Part shown: positions 35,157 through 43,525 of the stretch, in pieces
Numbering within the stretch: position 1 is the first letter of the stretch
How the letters are laid out: every line of letters begins with the position of its first letter
Origin: an uncultured Campylobacter sp.
GTDB lineage: Bacteria; Campylobacterota; Campylobacteria; Campylobacterales; Campylobacteraceae
Length of the DNA: 47,752 bases
Reading direction: 5' to 3'
Assembly (NCBI RefSeq): GCF_938041645.1
Contig: NZ_CALIST010000048.1
Span: 1-47,752 of the forward strand
Position numbers and translations under genes: made by a program
The notes under the pieces: generated by a model
What the model was told of the DNA's origin: nothing
Database searches by the model: none
The model's input: the letters and a program-made list of their open reading frames with translations, nothing else

Positions 35157-36578
35157 TCAGCCCAGCTTCTGTTTCAGAAGCTCGTTTACCTTCGCGGGGT
35201 TAAACGCGCCCTTGCCCTCTTTCATAACTTGGCCCACGAAGAAGCCGAATAGCTTGTCCTTGCCGCCGCGGTAATCCGCGACCTTCTCCTCGTTCGCGCC
35301 CATAACGCGCGCTATGATCTCCAAAATCGCGCCGTCGTCGCTTACCTGCCTCAAGCCAAGCCTATCGATGACCGAGCTTACGGCCTCATCGTGCTCCATT
35401 AGATAATCAAGCACCTCTTTGGCGGCCTTTTGCGACACTGCGCCGCCTTCGATCGCGCTTAAAAGCTCGCTCATCTTCGCGCTACCTACGGGCGAATCCT
35501 CGATCGTAACGCCGTTTTTAAGCCTGCCCGCAAGCTCGACGGTAAGCCAGCTGACGCAGAGTTTGGGCTCATGCCCCGCCGCGATCAGATCCTCAAAAAA
35601 TCGTGCGTTTTCGTAGGTAGAGATTATGATCTCGGCGTCCTTCTCTTTAACGCCCAGCTCGCGGACGTAGCGTGCTTTTTTCTGATCGGGTAGCTCGGGG
35701 ATCTGCTGCGCAGCAACTAGCATCTCGTCATCCACGATCACGGTTAGCAGGTCGGGGTCTGGGAAGTAGCGATACTCGGCGCTGTCTTCCTTGCTGCGCA
35801 TCGGCTTGGTGATAAACTTAGCGGTGTCAAAAAGGCGCGTTTCTTGCACGACCTCTTGCTCATATTTGCCGTCCTGCCACGCTTCGATCTGACGCTCGAT
35901 CTCGAACTCGATCGCTTTTTGAATAAATTTAAAAGAGTTTAAATTTTTAATCTCCACGCGCGTGTAAAGTTTTTGCTCGCCTTGCGGACGGATGCTGACG
36001 TTTACGTCGCAGCGAAACGAGCCTTCTTGCATGTTCGCGTCGCTGATATTTAAAAAGCGCAAAATGCTGTGGAGTTTTTTTAGATACGCGACCGCCTCGT
36101 CCGCAGAGCGCATATCAGGCTCGCTTACGATCTCCAAAAGCGGCGTGCCTGCGCGATTTAGATCGACTAGGCTGCGCGAGCTTTCGTGATTATTTTTGCC
36201 CGCGTCCTCCTCCAGGTGCGCGCGCGTGATGCCGATGCGCTTGCTCTGTCCGTCCGCAGCTATAAAAAGCTCGCCGTGCTCGACGATCGGGATCGTCCAC
36301 TGCGAAATTTGATATGCCTTGGGAAGGTCGGGATAGAAGTAGTTTTTGCGGTCGAATACCGACTTGCGATTGATCGTCGCATTGACGGCGGTGCCGAAGC
36401 TGATAGCTTTTTTAACCGCTTCCTCGTTTAGCACGGGAAGAGCGCCCGGAAGCGCTAGGCAGGTCGGGCAGACGTGCGAATTCGCCTCATCGCCGAAGCT
36501 CGTGGGGCAGGAGCAGAAAATTTTGGTTTTGGTATTTAGCTGGCAGTGTACCTCCAGGCCGATCACGGTTTCAAACAT
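35157..36578 (-). CDS. gatB: Aspartyl/glutamyl-tRNA amidotransferase subunit B
   Basis: 473 residues. GatB transfers phosphate and ammonia to make Gln-tRNA or Asn-tRNA in the GatCAB complex. Diagnostic: VIGLEVHCQLNTKTKIFCSC, VCPTCLALPGALPVLN (cysteines for zinc), NYFYPDLPKAYQISQ, SLVDLNRAGTPLLEIVSEPD and RVEIKNLNSFKFI. The C-terminal YqeY-like tail (FFVGQVMKEGKGAFNPAKVNELL) is present. gatA and gatC are not in the window. Confidence 0.97.
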   Translation of the reverse strand: MFETVIGLEVHCQLNTKTKIFCSCPTSFGDEANSHVCPTCLALPGALPVLNEEAVKKAISFGTAVNATINRKSVFDRKNYFYPDLPKAYQISQWTIPIVEHGELFIAADGQSKRIGITRAHLEEDAGKNNHESSRSLVDLNRAGTPLLEIVSEPDMRSADEAVAYLKKLHSILRFLNISDANMQEGSFRCDVNVSIRPQGEQKLYTRVEIKNLNSFKFIQKAIEFEIERQIEAWQDGKYEQEVVQETRLFDTAKFITKPMRSKEDSAEYRYFPDPDLLTVIVDDEMLVAAQQIPELPDQKKARYVRELGVKEKDAEIIISTYENARFFEDLIAAGHEPKLCVSWLTVELAGRLKNGVTIEDSPVGSAKMSELLSAIEGGAVSQKAAKEVLDYLMEHDEAVSSVIDRLGLRQVSDDGAILEIIARVMGANEEKVADYRGGKDKLFGFFVGQVMKEGKGAFNPAKVNELLKQKLG

Positions 36579-36691
36579 AAACTTAACCTTTTAGAATAAA
36601 AATTTCGCGTAATTTTACAATTTTTTGCTTTAATACTCGCTTGTAGCGGCGCACGGCGCGGCTAAATTTTAAAATTTAATCGAATAGATTT

Positions 36692-36916
36692 CTATTCGCC
36701 GCCGCTAAGGAGCTTTTCTTTCAAATCGAAAACATCGACCATCAAGCAGGTGATGATGACGCAAATCACGCCGGGAGCAGTGCAGATGAAGAGGAATTTT
36801 AACCCCAAAAAATAAAATGACGGATAGGCAAAAAAGACGAATGCGCCGACGAAGATCAACCCGAACGACGCACCCACGAGGAAGTATAAGAAATTTCGTT
36901 TAAAATTAATGCTCAT
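36692..36916 (-). CDS. Small two-span membrane protein downstream of atpB
   Basis: 74 residues with two membrane spans (FLYFLVGASFGLIFVGAFVF and FLFICTAPGVICVIITCLMV) and a short charged C-terminus. It overlaps atpB by 11 bp, implying co-translation. A small membrane protein occupies the equivalent place in C. jejuni (cj1203c region). Function unknown. Confidence 0.7.
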   Translation of the reverse strand: MSINFKRNFLYFLVGASFGLIFVGAFVFFAYPSFYFLGLKFLFICTAPGVICVIITCLMVDVFDLKEKLLSGGE

Positions 36917-37586
36917 CGACGATCACGGCGCCCGCTAGATAAACGTAGCTTAAAACCATGAAAATAAAAGTCTGCAAAATCGCCATAAAAGTAAGCAGCG
37001 CAAACGGTACCATCGGTATTAACGCAGGAGCGAGAGTAAGCATAACAAGAAGGAAGGTATCGTCGCCTTTGATGTTTCCAAAAAGTCGGAACGAAAGCGA
37101 TACGACGCGCGAAAAATGCGAGACGATCTCTATGACGAACATAAACGGAGCTAGGATTTTCACCGGCCCCATAAAGTGCTTTAGATAGTTGATCACGCCG
37201 TGCTCGCGAACGCCCTCAAAATGGTAGTACAACCAAACGCAAAGCGTAAGCGAAAGGGTTAAATTTAAACTCGCGCTAGGCGACTCAAAGCCCGGCACCA
37301 AGCCGATAACGTTACTAAAAAATATCACAAATCCCAATGTTGCGATTAGCGGAAGATATTTTTTAGCTTGTTCCTCGCTACCCATCGCGTCCTTACCGAT
37401 CGTTAGCACGCCGCTTAGGTAGGCTTCGGCGATATTTTGCATGCCATGTGGCACAAGCTGAAGCGAGCGAGTGGAGCAAAGCGCGACGGCTACGATGATA
37501 GCGACGACCAAAAAGAAGTAAAAAAGGTAGATAAAGGTGTGGTCGTAAGAAATTAAACCGCCGAAAAGGAAGATGTCTTTTAGCAT
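36906..37586 (-). CDS. atpB: ATP synthase F0 subunit a
   Basis: 226 residues, normal for the epsilonproteobacterial subunit. Five or six spans; the proton-channel segment VVSLSFRLFGNIKGDDTFLL contains the essential Arg, and PFALLTFMAILQTFIFMVLSYVYL forms the last helix. The N-terminal segment HTFIYLFYFFLVVAIIVAV and PHGMQNIAEAYLSG are also typical. As in other Campylobacter, atpB stands apart from the main atp operon. Confidence 0.95.
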   Translation of the reverse strand: MLKDIFLFGGLISYDHTFIYLFYFFLVVAIIVAVALCSTRSLQLVPHGMQNIAEAYLSGVLTIGKDAMGSEEQAKKYLPLIATLGFVIFFSNVIGLVPGFESPSASLNLTLSLTLCVWLYYHFEGVREHGVINYLKHFMGPVKILAPFMFVIEIVSHFSRVVSLSFRLFGNIKGDDTFLLVMLTLAPALIPMVPFALLTFMAILQTFIFMVLSYVYLAGAVIVDEH

Positions 37587-38065
37587 AAAAACCCTTGATC
37601 GTTGAAATTTGTGGCGTATTTTACACTTCTATTCGTTAAAGTATATTTAAATTTACGCTAGCGAGTGAAATTTTGAGCTTTGCGAATTCTTGCACCGCTT
37701 ACTTGCCTAGCACTTTCGTCTAGCTTGCGCGCCATTTCGGCGGGAATTTTGCGTTTTTTTGGCATTTAGCTCCACATTTTCAGCAAATGACAAAATTTTT
37801 GCTAGTAAGCACGAAATTTGCGGCTACACTGTCAATTCGCCATTATTGCAAATATAGAATTAATCTGGCACATACGGCGAAGCTCTAAGCCGGCTGGCGG
37901 TAAAATTTGTGTTTACAGATACAAAAAATACGATAAAATTTACCGCGACGGCACCGCGATAAATTCTAAGAATTCCAAGAATTCCACTCACCTCAAAAAT
38001 CATAGTTAAAATTTAGCAAACTCAGAACTTGATTGCTAAAATTTTATAAAATTTATATAAAAACC
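37587..38065. other. Intergenic between atpB and hrcA
   Basis: About 480 bp, no gene. A 63-codon open frame at 37818 has no ribosome binding site and unlikely composition. The atpB promoter should be at its left end but no clear box was found. Confidence 0.5.
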
Positions 38066-38123
38066 TTGACATATTGCCACTCAATGTTGTATAATACTGG
38101 CAATCTTACCGAAAGAGTGCTAA
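38066..38123 (+). promoter_or_regulatory. hrcA-grpE-dnaK promoter with a CIRCE-like operator
   Basis: TTGACA (38066-38071) and TATAAT (38090-38095), 18 bp apart, form a strong promoter. At the expected start lies CTGGCAATC (38097-38105), nine bases, then GAGTGCTAA (38115-38123): the right half is the perfect CIRCE half-site, the left half matches TTAGCACTC at 6 of 9 positions. HrcA would bind here to repress its own operon. A TTGCCACTC at 38074-38082 may be a further half-site. Confidence 0.8.
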
Positions 38124-38125
38124 AA

Positions 38126-38914
38126 GTGAAAACGAATAAACGTGATATGATCCTGGAATCCATCATTTCCGCCTATCTCGATAGCAACACCCCGATCGGA
38201 TCTTCAGAGTTGGGTGAGCGTATGGGCGTAGCGATGTCAGCGTCTAGCATCCGAATTTATTTTAAGCGCTTAAGCGACGAGGGGGCTTTGACGCAGCTTC
38301 ATGTAAGCGGTGGTAGAATTCCGACGGTTGCGACGATGCAGGATTACTGGCGCGCTAGGCTTAGCTTCAACGATGAGTTAAAAATAGACGATGCTCGCGA
38401 GCTAGAAGCGGTGCTTGAGGATTTTGAAATTTACTGTATGATTTTCAACGCCGAAAACGAAGCCCTAAGCGAAGTTATCAATCACGATAATCGCTTCATA
38501 ATCCTTACATTTAGAACGGACGAGATTATCTTAAAATACGATTTTAGAGTTTTTAAATTCTTATCAAATTTAATAGGAATTTCACTCGGAGATTTGGAAT
38601 TAGCTTCGATGCAGATCGGTCTGCGCGAGCTTAGCACCAAGATCAGGGAGCTAAAAAATTCTAAAATCGAATTTCTTTGTAACGAGGTTGTGGCGTATAA
38701 AATTTTCAAAGACGAGCGGTTTAAAATTTTACTCAATCCCTCGATCGCCGTAAATTTTACGAAAAATTTGATCTTCGCGCCCTACTTCGAGCACGGATTT
38801 ATGGGGATCAAACGCCCCGTAAAATTCGAAGGCGAGGACGCTACGATGATCTGCGCAGGCAGCGTTTACGAGAATTACGAGAAATTTTTTAACTACGCTA
38901 AAGGAGTAGCATGA
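38126..38914 (+). CDS. hrcA: Heat-inducible transcription repressor HrcA
   Basis: 262 residues from GTG 38126, chosen because the longer ORF starts inside the promoter; GTG 38117 is an alternative inside the CIRCE. N-terminal winged helix: RDMILESIISAYLDSNTPIG and SSELGERMGVAMSASSIR; then GALTQLHVSGGRIPTVATM, a segment conserved in HrcA. Represses chaperone genes at normal temperature by binding CIRCE. It overlaps grpE by four bases (ATGA). Confidence 0.92.
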   Translation: MKTNKRDMILESIISAYLDSNTPIGSSELGERMGVAMSASSIRIYFKRLSDEGALTQLHVSGGRIPTVATMQDYWRARLSFNDELKIDDARELEAVLEDFEIYCMIFNAENEALSEVINHDNRFIILTFRTDEIILKYDFRVFKFLSNLIGISLGDLELASMQIGLRELSTKIRELKNSKIEFLCNEVVAYKIFKDERFKILLNPSIAVNFTKNLIFAPYFEHGFMGIKRPVKFEGEDATMICAGSVYENYEKFFNYAKGVA

Positions 38915-39486
38915 GCCATAAATTTAAAGAGCACGGCGATAAAAACAGGGCGTGTGAGAGCGAAGAAAAAGAGGTTTGCGAGCAGTGCGCATCAGAGGCG
39001 AGCGAGCCACAAGAGGCGCAGACATGCGACGATACTGACGCGCAGATACAAAAGCTTCAAAACGAGCTGAGTGAGATCACTGATAAATTTTACCGCGCCA
39101 ATGCGGATTTTGAAAATCTCAAAAAACGTTTGGAAAAAGAAAAAGATAGCGCTGTTGCTTACGCTAGCGAGAGCTTTGCGAAGGATCTGCTGCCGATAAT
39201 CGACGCGCTTGAGGAAGCCGCCAAAATTGATGTGGAAGGTAATGAGCTTGCAGATAAAATTGAAGTTGGCGTAAAACAATGTCTAAGCCTTTTTACAAAG
39301 ACTTTTGAAAAATATGGTATCGTTCCGATAGCGACGGATGCGGGATTTGATCCTAGCGTGCATAACGCCATCTCGATGATTGAAGCCGAAGGCGCTAAAA
39401 AAGGCGATATAGTTCAGGTCTATCAAAAAGGCTATATGTATAAGCAGCGCGTTTTGCGCGCCGCTATGGTAGTAGTGGCGAAATAA
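38911..39486 (+). CDS. grpE: Nucleotide exchange factor GrpE
   Basis: 191 residues. An acidic, variable N-terminus, a long coiled coil (IQKLQNELSEITDKFYRANA and DFENLKKRLEKEKDSAVAYA), ESFAKDLLPIIDALEEA and the C-terminal beta domain with FDPSVHNAISMIEAEGAKKG and YMYKQRVLRAAMVVVAK. GrpE speeds ADP release from DnaK. Second gene of the hrcA operon. Confidence 0.96.
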   Translation: MSHKFKEHGDKNRACESEEKEVCEQCASEASEPQEAQTCDDTDAQIQKLQNELSEITDKFYRANADFENLKKRLEKEKDSAVAYASESFAKDLLPIIDALEEAAKIDVEGNELADKIEVGVKQCLSLFTKTFEKYGIVPIATDAGFDPSVHNAISMIEAEGAKKGDIVQVYQKGYMYKQRVLRAAMVVVAK

Positions 39487-39530
39487 TCGTCCAAATTTTA
39501 AAATTTTAAATTCAATACAAAGGATAACAA

Positions 39531-41417
39531 ATGGCAAAAGTCATAGGCATCGACCTAGGAACAACAAACTCGTGCGTAAGCATATTCGAGCGCGGCGAGA
39601 GCAAGATCATACCGAACAAAGAGGGTAAAAACACCACTCCGTCAGTAGTAGCTTTCACCGACAAAGGCGAGGTTTTAGTAGGCGACAGCGCCAAGCGCCA
39701 AGCAGTCACCAACCCGGAAAAGACGATCTACTCGATCAAGCGCATCATGGGTCTTATGATGAATGAGAAAAACGCGCAGGAAGCTAAAAAGCGCCTACCG
39801 TATAAGATTATCGACCGAAATGGCGCGTGCGCGGTAGAGATCGCGGGCAAGGTTTATACGCCGCAAGAAATTTCAGCCAAGGTGCTAATCAAGCTAAAAG
39901 AGGATGCTGAGGCGTTTTTGGGCGAGCCGGTTGTCGATGCGGTCATCACCGTGCCTGCGTATTTCAACGACAGCCAAAGAAAGGCGACGAAAGAAGCAGG
40001 AACAATCGCGGGCCTAAACGTGCTTCGTATCATCAATGAGCCTACCGCAGCGGCGCTTGCGTATGGACTGGATAAAAAAGAGTCTGAAAAGATCGTCGTT
40101 TACGATCTGGGCGGCGGTACATTCGACGTAACCGTGCTAGAAACCGGCGATAGCGTTGTAGAAGTTTTAGCTACCGGCGGTAATGCATTTTTGGGCGGCG
40201 ATGATTTCGATAACAAGCTGATCGACTTTTTAACCTCAGAATTTCAATCTGAAACAGGCATCGACTTGCGCGGCGATGTCATGGCTATGCAACGCCTAAA
40301 AGAGGCTGCGGAAAACGCCAAAAAAGAGCTAAGCAGCGCGATGGAAACGACGGTAAATTTACCTTTCATCACTGCTGATGCCACAGGTCCTAAACACCTG
40401 ATGAAAACCATCACTAGAGCTAAATTTGAAAGCATGATCGATTCTTTGGTAGATGAGACCATAAGCACTCTCAAAAAGGTCGTAAGCGATGCAGGGCTAA
40501 GCATGAACGACATAAAAGAAGTCGTCATGGTAGGCGGCTCGACGCGCGTGCCTTTAGTGCAAGAGGAAGTCAAAAAGGCTTTCGGCAAGGAGTTAAATAA
40601 GAGCGTAAACCCTGACGAAGTCGTAGCGATCGGCGCTGCAATCCAAGGCGCAGTCATCAAAGGCGACGTAAAAGACGTGCTACTGCTCGACGTCACTCCG
40701 CTAAGCCTCGGCATCGAAACCCTGGGTGGCGTTATGACCAAGATCATAGAGAAGGGAACTACAATACCTACGAAAAAGTCTCAAACCTTCTCGACAGCAG
40801 AGGATAACCAAAGCGCCGTTACGATCAACGTCTTACAGGGCGAGCGCGAGTTTGCGAAAGACAACAAATCGCTAGGAAATTTCAATTTAGAGGGCATCAT
40901 GCCTGCTCCTCGCGGAGTGCCGCAGATCGAGGTGGAATTTAACATCGACGCGAACGGAATTTTAACCGTTTCGGCAAAAGACAAGGCTACCGGCAAGGCA
41001 ACCGACATCCGCATCACCGGCTCAAGCGGTTTAAGCGATGCCGAGATCGATAAGATGGTGAAGGATGCCGAGCTTCACAAAGAGGAAGACAACAAGCGCA
41101 AAGAGACCGTCGAAGCGCGCAACCAAGCCGACAGCATCGCACATCAAACCGAAAAGAGCCTAAGCGAGATGGGCGAAAAGGTGCCGGGCGATCTACGCGC
41201 TAAGATCGAGGGCGCGCTAAATGATCTAAAAGCCGTGCTAAAGGATGAAAACGCGAGCAAGGAAGCGATAAACTCTAAAGTAGAAGCCCTAAGCAAGGCC
41301 GCCGAGGATCTATACAAGGCCGCCGGCGCAAATCAGGGCGCGCAAGGCGGATCGCAAAGCTCCGGCTCAAACGGCGATAAAAAAGACGACGACGTCATCG
41401 ACGCCGAAGTCGAATAG
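39531..41417 (+). CDS. dnaK: Chaperone DnaK (Hsp70)
   Basis: 628 residues. N-terminal ATPase: GIDLGTTNSCVSIFE, INEPTAAALAYGLDKK, VYDLGGGTFDVTVLE and VVMVGGSTRVPLVQEEV. The linker DVLLLDVTPLSLGIETLGG leads into the substrate-binding domain; the lid ends in a Gly/Gln/Ser-rich tail and DDDVIDAEVE, the conserved C-terminus. AAGGATAAC precedes the ATG. Third gene of the hrcA-grpE-dnaK operon. Confidence 0.98.
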   Translation: MAKVIGIDLGTTNSCVSIFERGESKIIPNKEGKNTTPSVVAFTDKGEVLVGDSAKRQAVTNPEKTIYSIKRIMGLMMNEKNAQEAKKRLPYKIIDRNGACAVEIAGKVYTPQEISAKVLIKLKEDAEAFLGEPVVDAVITVPAYFNDSQRKATKEAGTIAGLNVLRIINEPTAAALAYGLDKKESEKIVVYDLGGGTFDVTVLETGDSVVEVLATGGNAFLGGDDFDNKLIDFLTSEFQSETGIDLRGDVMAMQRLKEAAENAKKELSSAMETTVNLPFITADATGPKHLMKTITRAKFESMIDSLVDETISTLKKVVSDAGLSMNDIKEVVMVGGSTRVPLVQEEVKKAFGKELNKSVNPDEVVAIGAAIQGAVIKGDVKDVLLLDVTPLSLGIETLGGVMTKIIEKGTTIPTKKSQTFSTAEDNQSAVTINVLQGEREFAKDNKSLGNFNLEGIMPAPRGVPQIEVEFNIDANGILTVSAKDKATGKATDIRITGSSGLSDAEIDKMVKDAELHKEEDNKRKETVEARNQADSIAHQTEKSLSEMGEKVPGDLRAKIEGALNDLKAVLKDENASKEAINSKVEALSKAAEDLYKAAGANQGAQGGSQSSGSNGDKKDDDVIDAEVE

Positions 41418-41885
41418 CTCGCTCACGCAAAGTGAAATTTATAGCCGCACGCTCGGTAATTTTGCTAGAGCTTGAAAGGCAATTTTACCGGCGCGCGGCA
41501 GAAGCGACTCCATAAACCGCACATAAAATTTCATAGCTTCACAGACTCGGGCGTTTTTCATACGCCCGAGCTTAACTGCTACTTCAAATTAAATTCCCAA
41601 CAAACTAAAAATTTTGAGTCACACATAAATACTACTAAATTTTGCGCTGTATAAATCTCGCTAGACATTAGAGCATATCCGAACGCGATCGAAATTTCTC
41701 CGCACTGATCCCAAATATAGCTGAAATTTTAAGCCTATCGCCTACAAACGAAGCTGCGATAAATTTAAACGCATGGCTAGAAAGTAAAAAATGTATCGTA
41801 AAAAGACGCAGTAAAAAACGCCGGCTAAATTTTAGAAGCAAAATAGCTAAATTTAAAGGCGCGCGGATTGATTTATTAAAAAGCA
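41418..41885. other. Intergenic after dnaK with a strong hairpin
   Basis: No gene. CTCGGGCGT (41546-41554) and ACGCCCGAG (41562-41570) form a perfect 9-bp stem with a 7-base loop about 130 bp after dnaK; a T run is lacking, so termination is uncertain. The rest has no ORF with a ribosome binding site. Confidence 0.5.
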
Positions 41886-41919
41886 AAAGCCCAAAGGCGA
41901 CGCTTTGCCTTTGGGCTTT
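41886..41919 (-). terminator. Intrinsic terminator of tupA
   Basis: AAAGCCCAAAGGC (41886-41898) and GCCTTTGGGCTTT (41907-41919) form a 13-bp stem with an 8-base loop, 24 bp after the tupA stop; on the minus strand it is followed by TGCTTTTT. Confidence 0.85.
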
Positions 41920-41943
41920 AAATTTAGCTTTATTTAGCTAGAG

Positions 41944-42762
41944 CTAATTCTTGCGAGTATTCGCATCAGGGGTGAAAAGCGGCTTATTTAGCAGCTTGAA
42001 ATCGCCTACGAACTTCTGCCCCTTCTCGCTAGTGATCCATTTGATGAAGCGCTGCGCGTTTTCATAGTCGGCTTTTGGGCAGTGCTTCGGATTGACCGCG
42101 ATTACGGAGTAAAAATTCTTCAGATCGTTATCGCCTTCGTTGATGATGACCATATCGGGGTTGCCCTTTTTATTGTCCTCGTATTTGATGTAGGTGCCGC
42201 GATCGGTGAAGGTCACGCCCTTTTGCTCGGCAGCTGCGTTGATCGTAGCGATCATGCCTTGACCGGTTTGGTTATACCATGCCTCATTTTCAGGCACGGC
42301 GCCATCGACCTTTTTCCAAATACCTTTCTCTTTGTTATCAGTACCGGATTTATCGCCGCGAGAGAAAAATTTAATCTTCTCCGCCTTGATTAGCTCAAAC
42401 GAGCCTTTAAGGTCCTTGCCTTTAAATTTAGGTGCGATCGATTTATCGGCGATGAGGATAAAATCGTTATACATAACGGGCGTGCGGTCAACGCCGAAGC
42501 CTTTTTCTACGAATTCTTTCTCGACCTTCGGCGAATGCACGAAAAGTATGTCCGCATCGCAGTTCTCGCCAAGCTTTAGAGCAGCGCCCGTGCCTACCGC
42601 CGTCCATTTGATATCGACGCCGGTTTCCGCCTTATACGCAGGATAGATAGCGTCTAGCAAGCCCGTATTATCGGTGCTCGTTGTAGTTGCCATCACCAAA
42701 TCGTTATCGGCGGCAAAAAGGCTCGCACTAAGAGCGAGCGAAACAAAAAATATTTTTTTCAT
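41944..42762 (-). CDS. tupA: Tungstate ABC transporter substrate-binding protein
   Basis: 272 residues from ATG 42762 (GGAG upstream; the longer ORF starts inside the promoter). Signal peptide MKKIFFVSLALSASLFA. The mature protein begins DNDLVMATTTSTDNTGLLD, the TupA ligand-site signature (TTTSTDNTG), and continues VGTGAALKLGENCDADILFV, FSRGDKSGTDNKEKGIWK and WYNQTGQGM. It captures tungstate in the periplasm for tungsten-containing enzymes. Divergent from tupBC. Confidence 0.93.
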   Translation of the reverse strand: MKKIFFVSLALSASLFAADNDLVMATTTSTDNTGLLDAIYPAYKAETGVDIKWTAVGTGAALKLGENCDADILFVHSPKVEKEFVEKGFGVDRTPVMYNDFILIADKSIAPKFKGKDLKGSFELIKAEKIKFFSRGDKSGTDNKEKGIWKKVDGAVPENEAWYNQTGQGMIATINAAAEQKGVTFTDRGTYIKYEDNKKGNPDMVIINEGDNDLKNFYSVIAVNPKHCPKADYENAQRFIKWITSEKGQKFVGDFKLLNKPLFTPDANTRKN

Positions 42763-42780
42763 GTTATCTCCTTTAAAAAA

Positions 42781-42797
42781 TATGCTATTATAGCATA
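42781..42797. promoter_or_regulatory. Palindrome between tupA and tupBC
   Basis: TATGCTA (42781-42787) and TAGCATA (42791-42797) around TTA. The minus strand reads TATAAT inside it (42792-42787), a likely tupA -10 box. Its position in the 70-bp divergent promoter region suggests an operator for a metal-oxyanion regulator; the regulator is not in the window. Confidence 0.5.
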
Positions 42798-42832
42798 TAA
42801 ATTTGCCAGAATAGAACATTTAGGACACAATC

Positions 42833-43525
42833 TTGGACTTTATTTTAGAAGGAATTTTAAGCGCATTCGGGCTGCTTCTTAGCGGCGATGCGGAGACATT
42901 TTCGGCGATCAAAGCGACGCTTTATACTTCGAGCATCTCGATACTTTTTGCGATTTTAATCGGCTTTCCGATAGGATTTATCCTCGGATTTTACGAATTT
43001 CGCGCTCGCAGAACGCTTAGACTTTTAAGCGACGTAGCGCTTGCGATGCCCACGGTGGCGATAGGACTGATCCTTTACGCTTTCATCTCCAGAAACGGCC
43101 CTCTGGGCGAGCTGGGACTGCTTTTTACGCTCAAAGCCGTGATGCTCGGACAGTTTGCGCTGGCGCTTCCCATCATCGTCTCGCTAAGCGCCAGCGTCAT
43201 CGAAAATATGGACAAAAAGCACTATCTAAACATCATGAACTATCGCCTAAGCCCGCTAAATTTAATCCTTTGCGTGCTTTACGAGCTACGCTACGGCTTG
43301 CTGGTCGTCATCGCCACCGCTTACGGGCGGATCGTCGCCGAGGTGGGCGTAGCGATGATGATCGGCGGCAATATCAAATATTTCACCCGCACGATCACCA
43401 CGGCGATCTCGCTTGAGACCAACAAGGGCGAGTTTGCGATGGGTATAGCGCTCGCGCTGGTGCTGATTTTAATAGCGTTTGCGGTAAATTTAGCCATCCA
43501 CGCGCTAAAAAGGCTGGATCGATGA
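42833..43525 (+). CDS. tupB: Tungstate ABC transporter permease
   Basis: 230 residues, start TTG 42833 preceded by AGGA at eight bases. Six membrane segments; the EAA loop that contacts the ATPase is around NIMNYRLSPLNLILCVLYEL and the downstream AYGRIVAEVGVAMMIGGN. LILYAFISRNGPLGELGLLF is typical of TupB. Overlaps tupC by four bases (ATGA). Confidence 0.92.
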   Translation: MDFILEGILSAFGLLLSGDAETFSAIKATLYTSSISILFAILIGFPIGFILGFYEFRARRTLRLLSDVALAMPTVAIGLILYAFISRNGPLGELGLLFTLKAVMLGQFALALPIIVSLSASVIENMDKKHYLNIMNYRLSPLNLILCVLYELRYGLLVVIATAYGRIVAEVGVAMMIGGNIKYFTRTITTAISLETNKGEFAMGIALALVLILIAFAVNLAIHALKRLDR

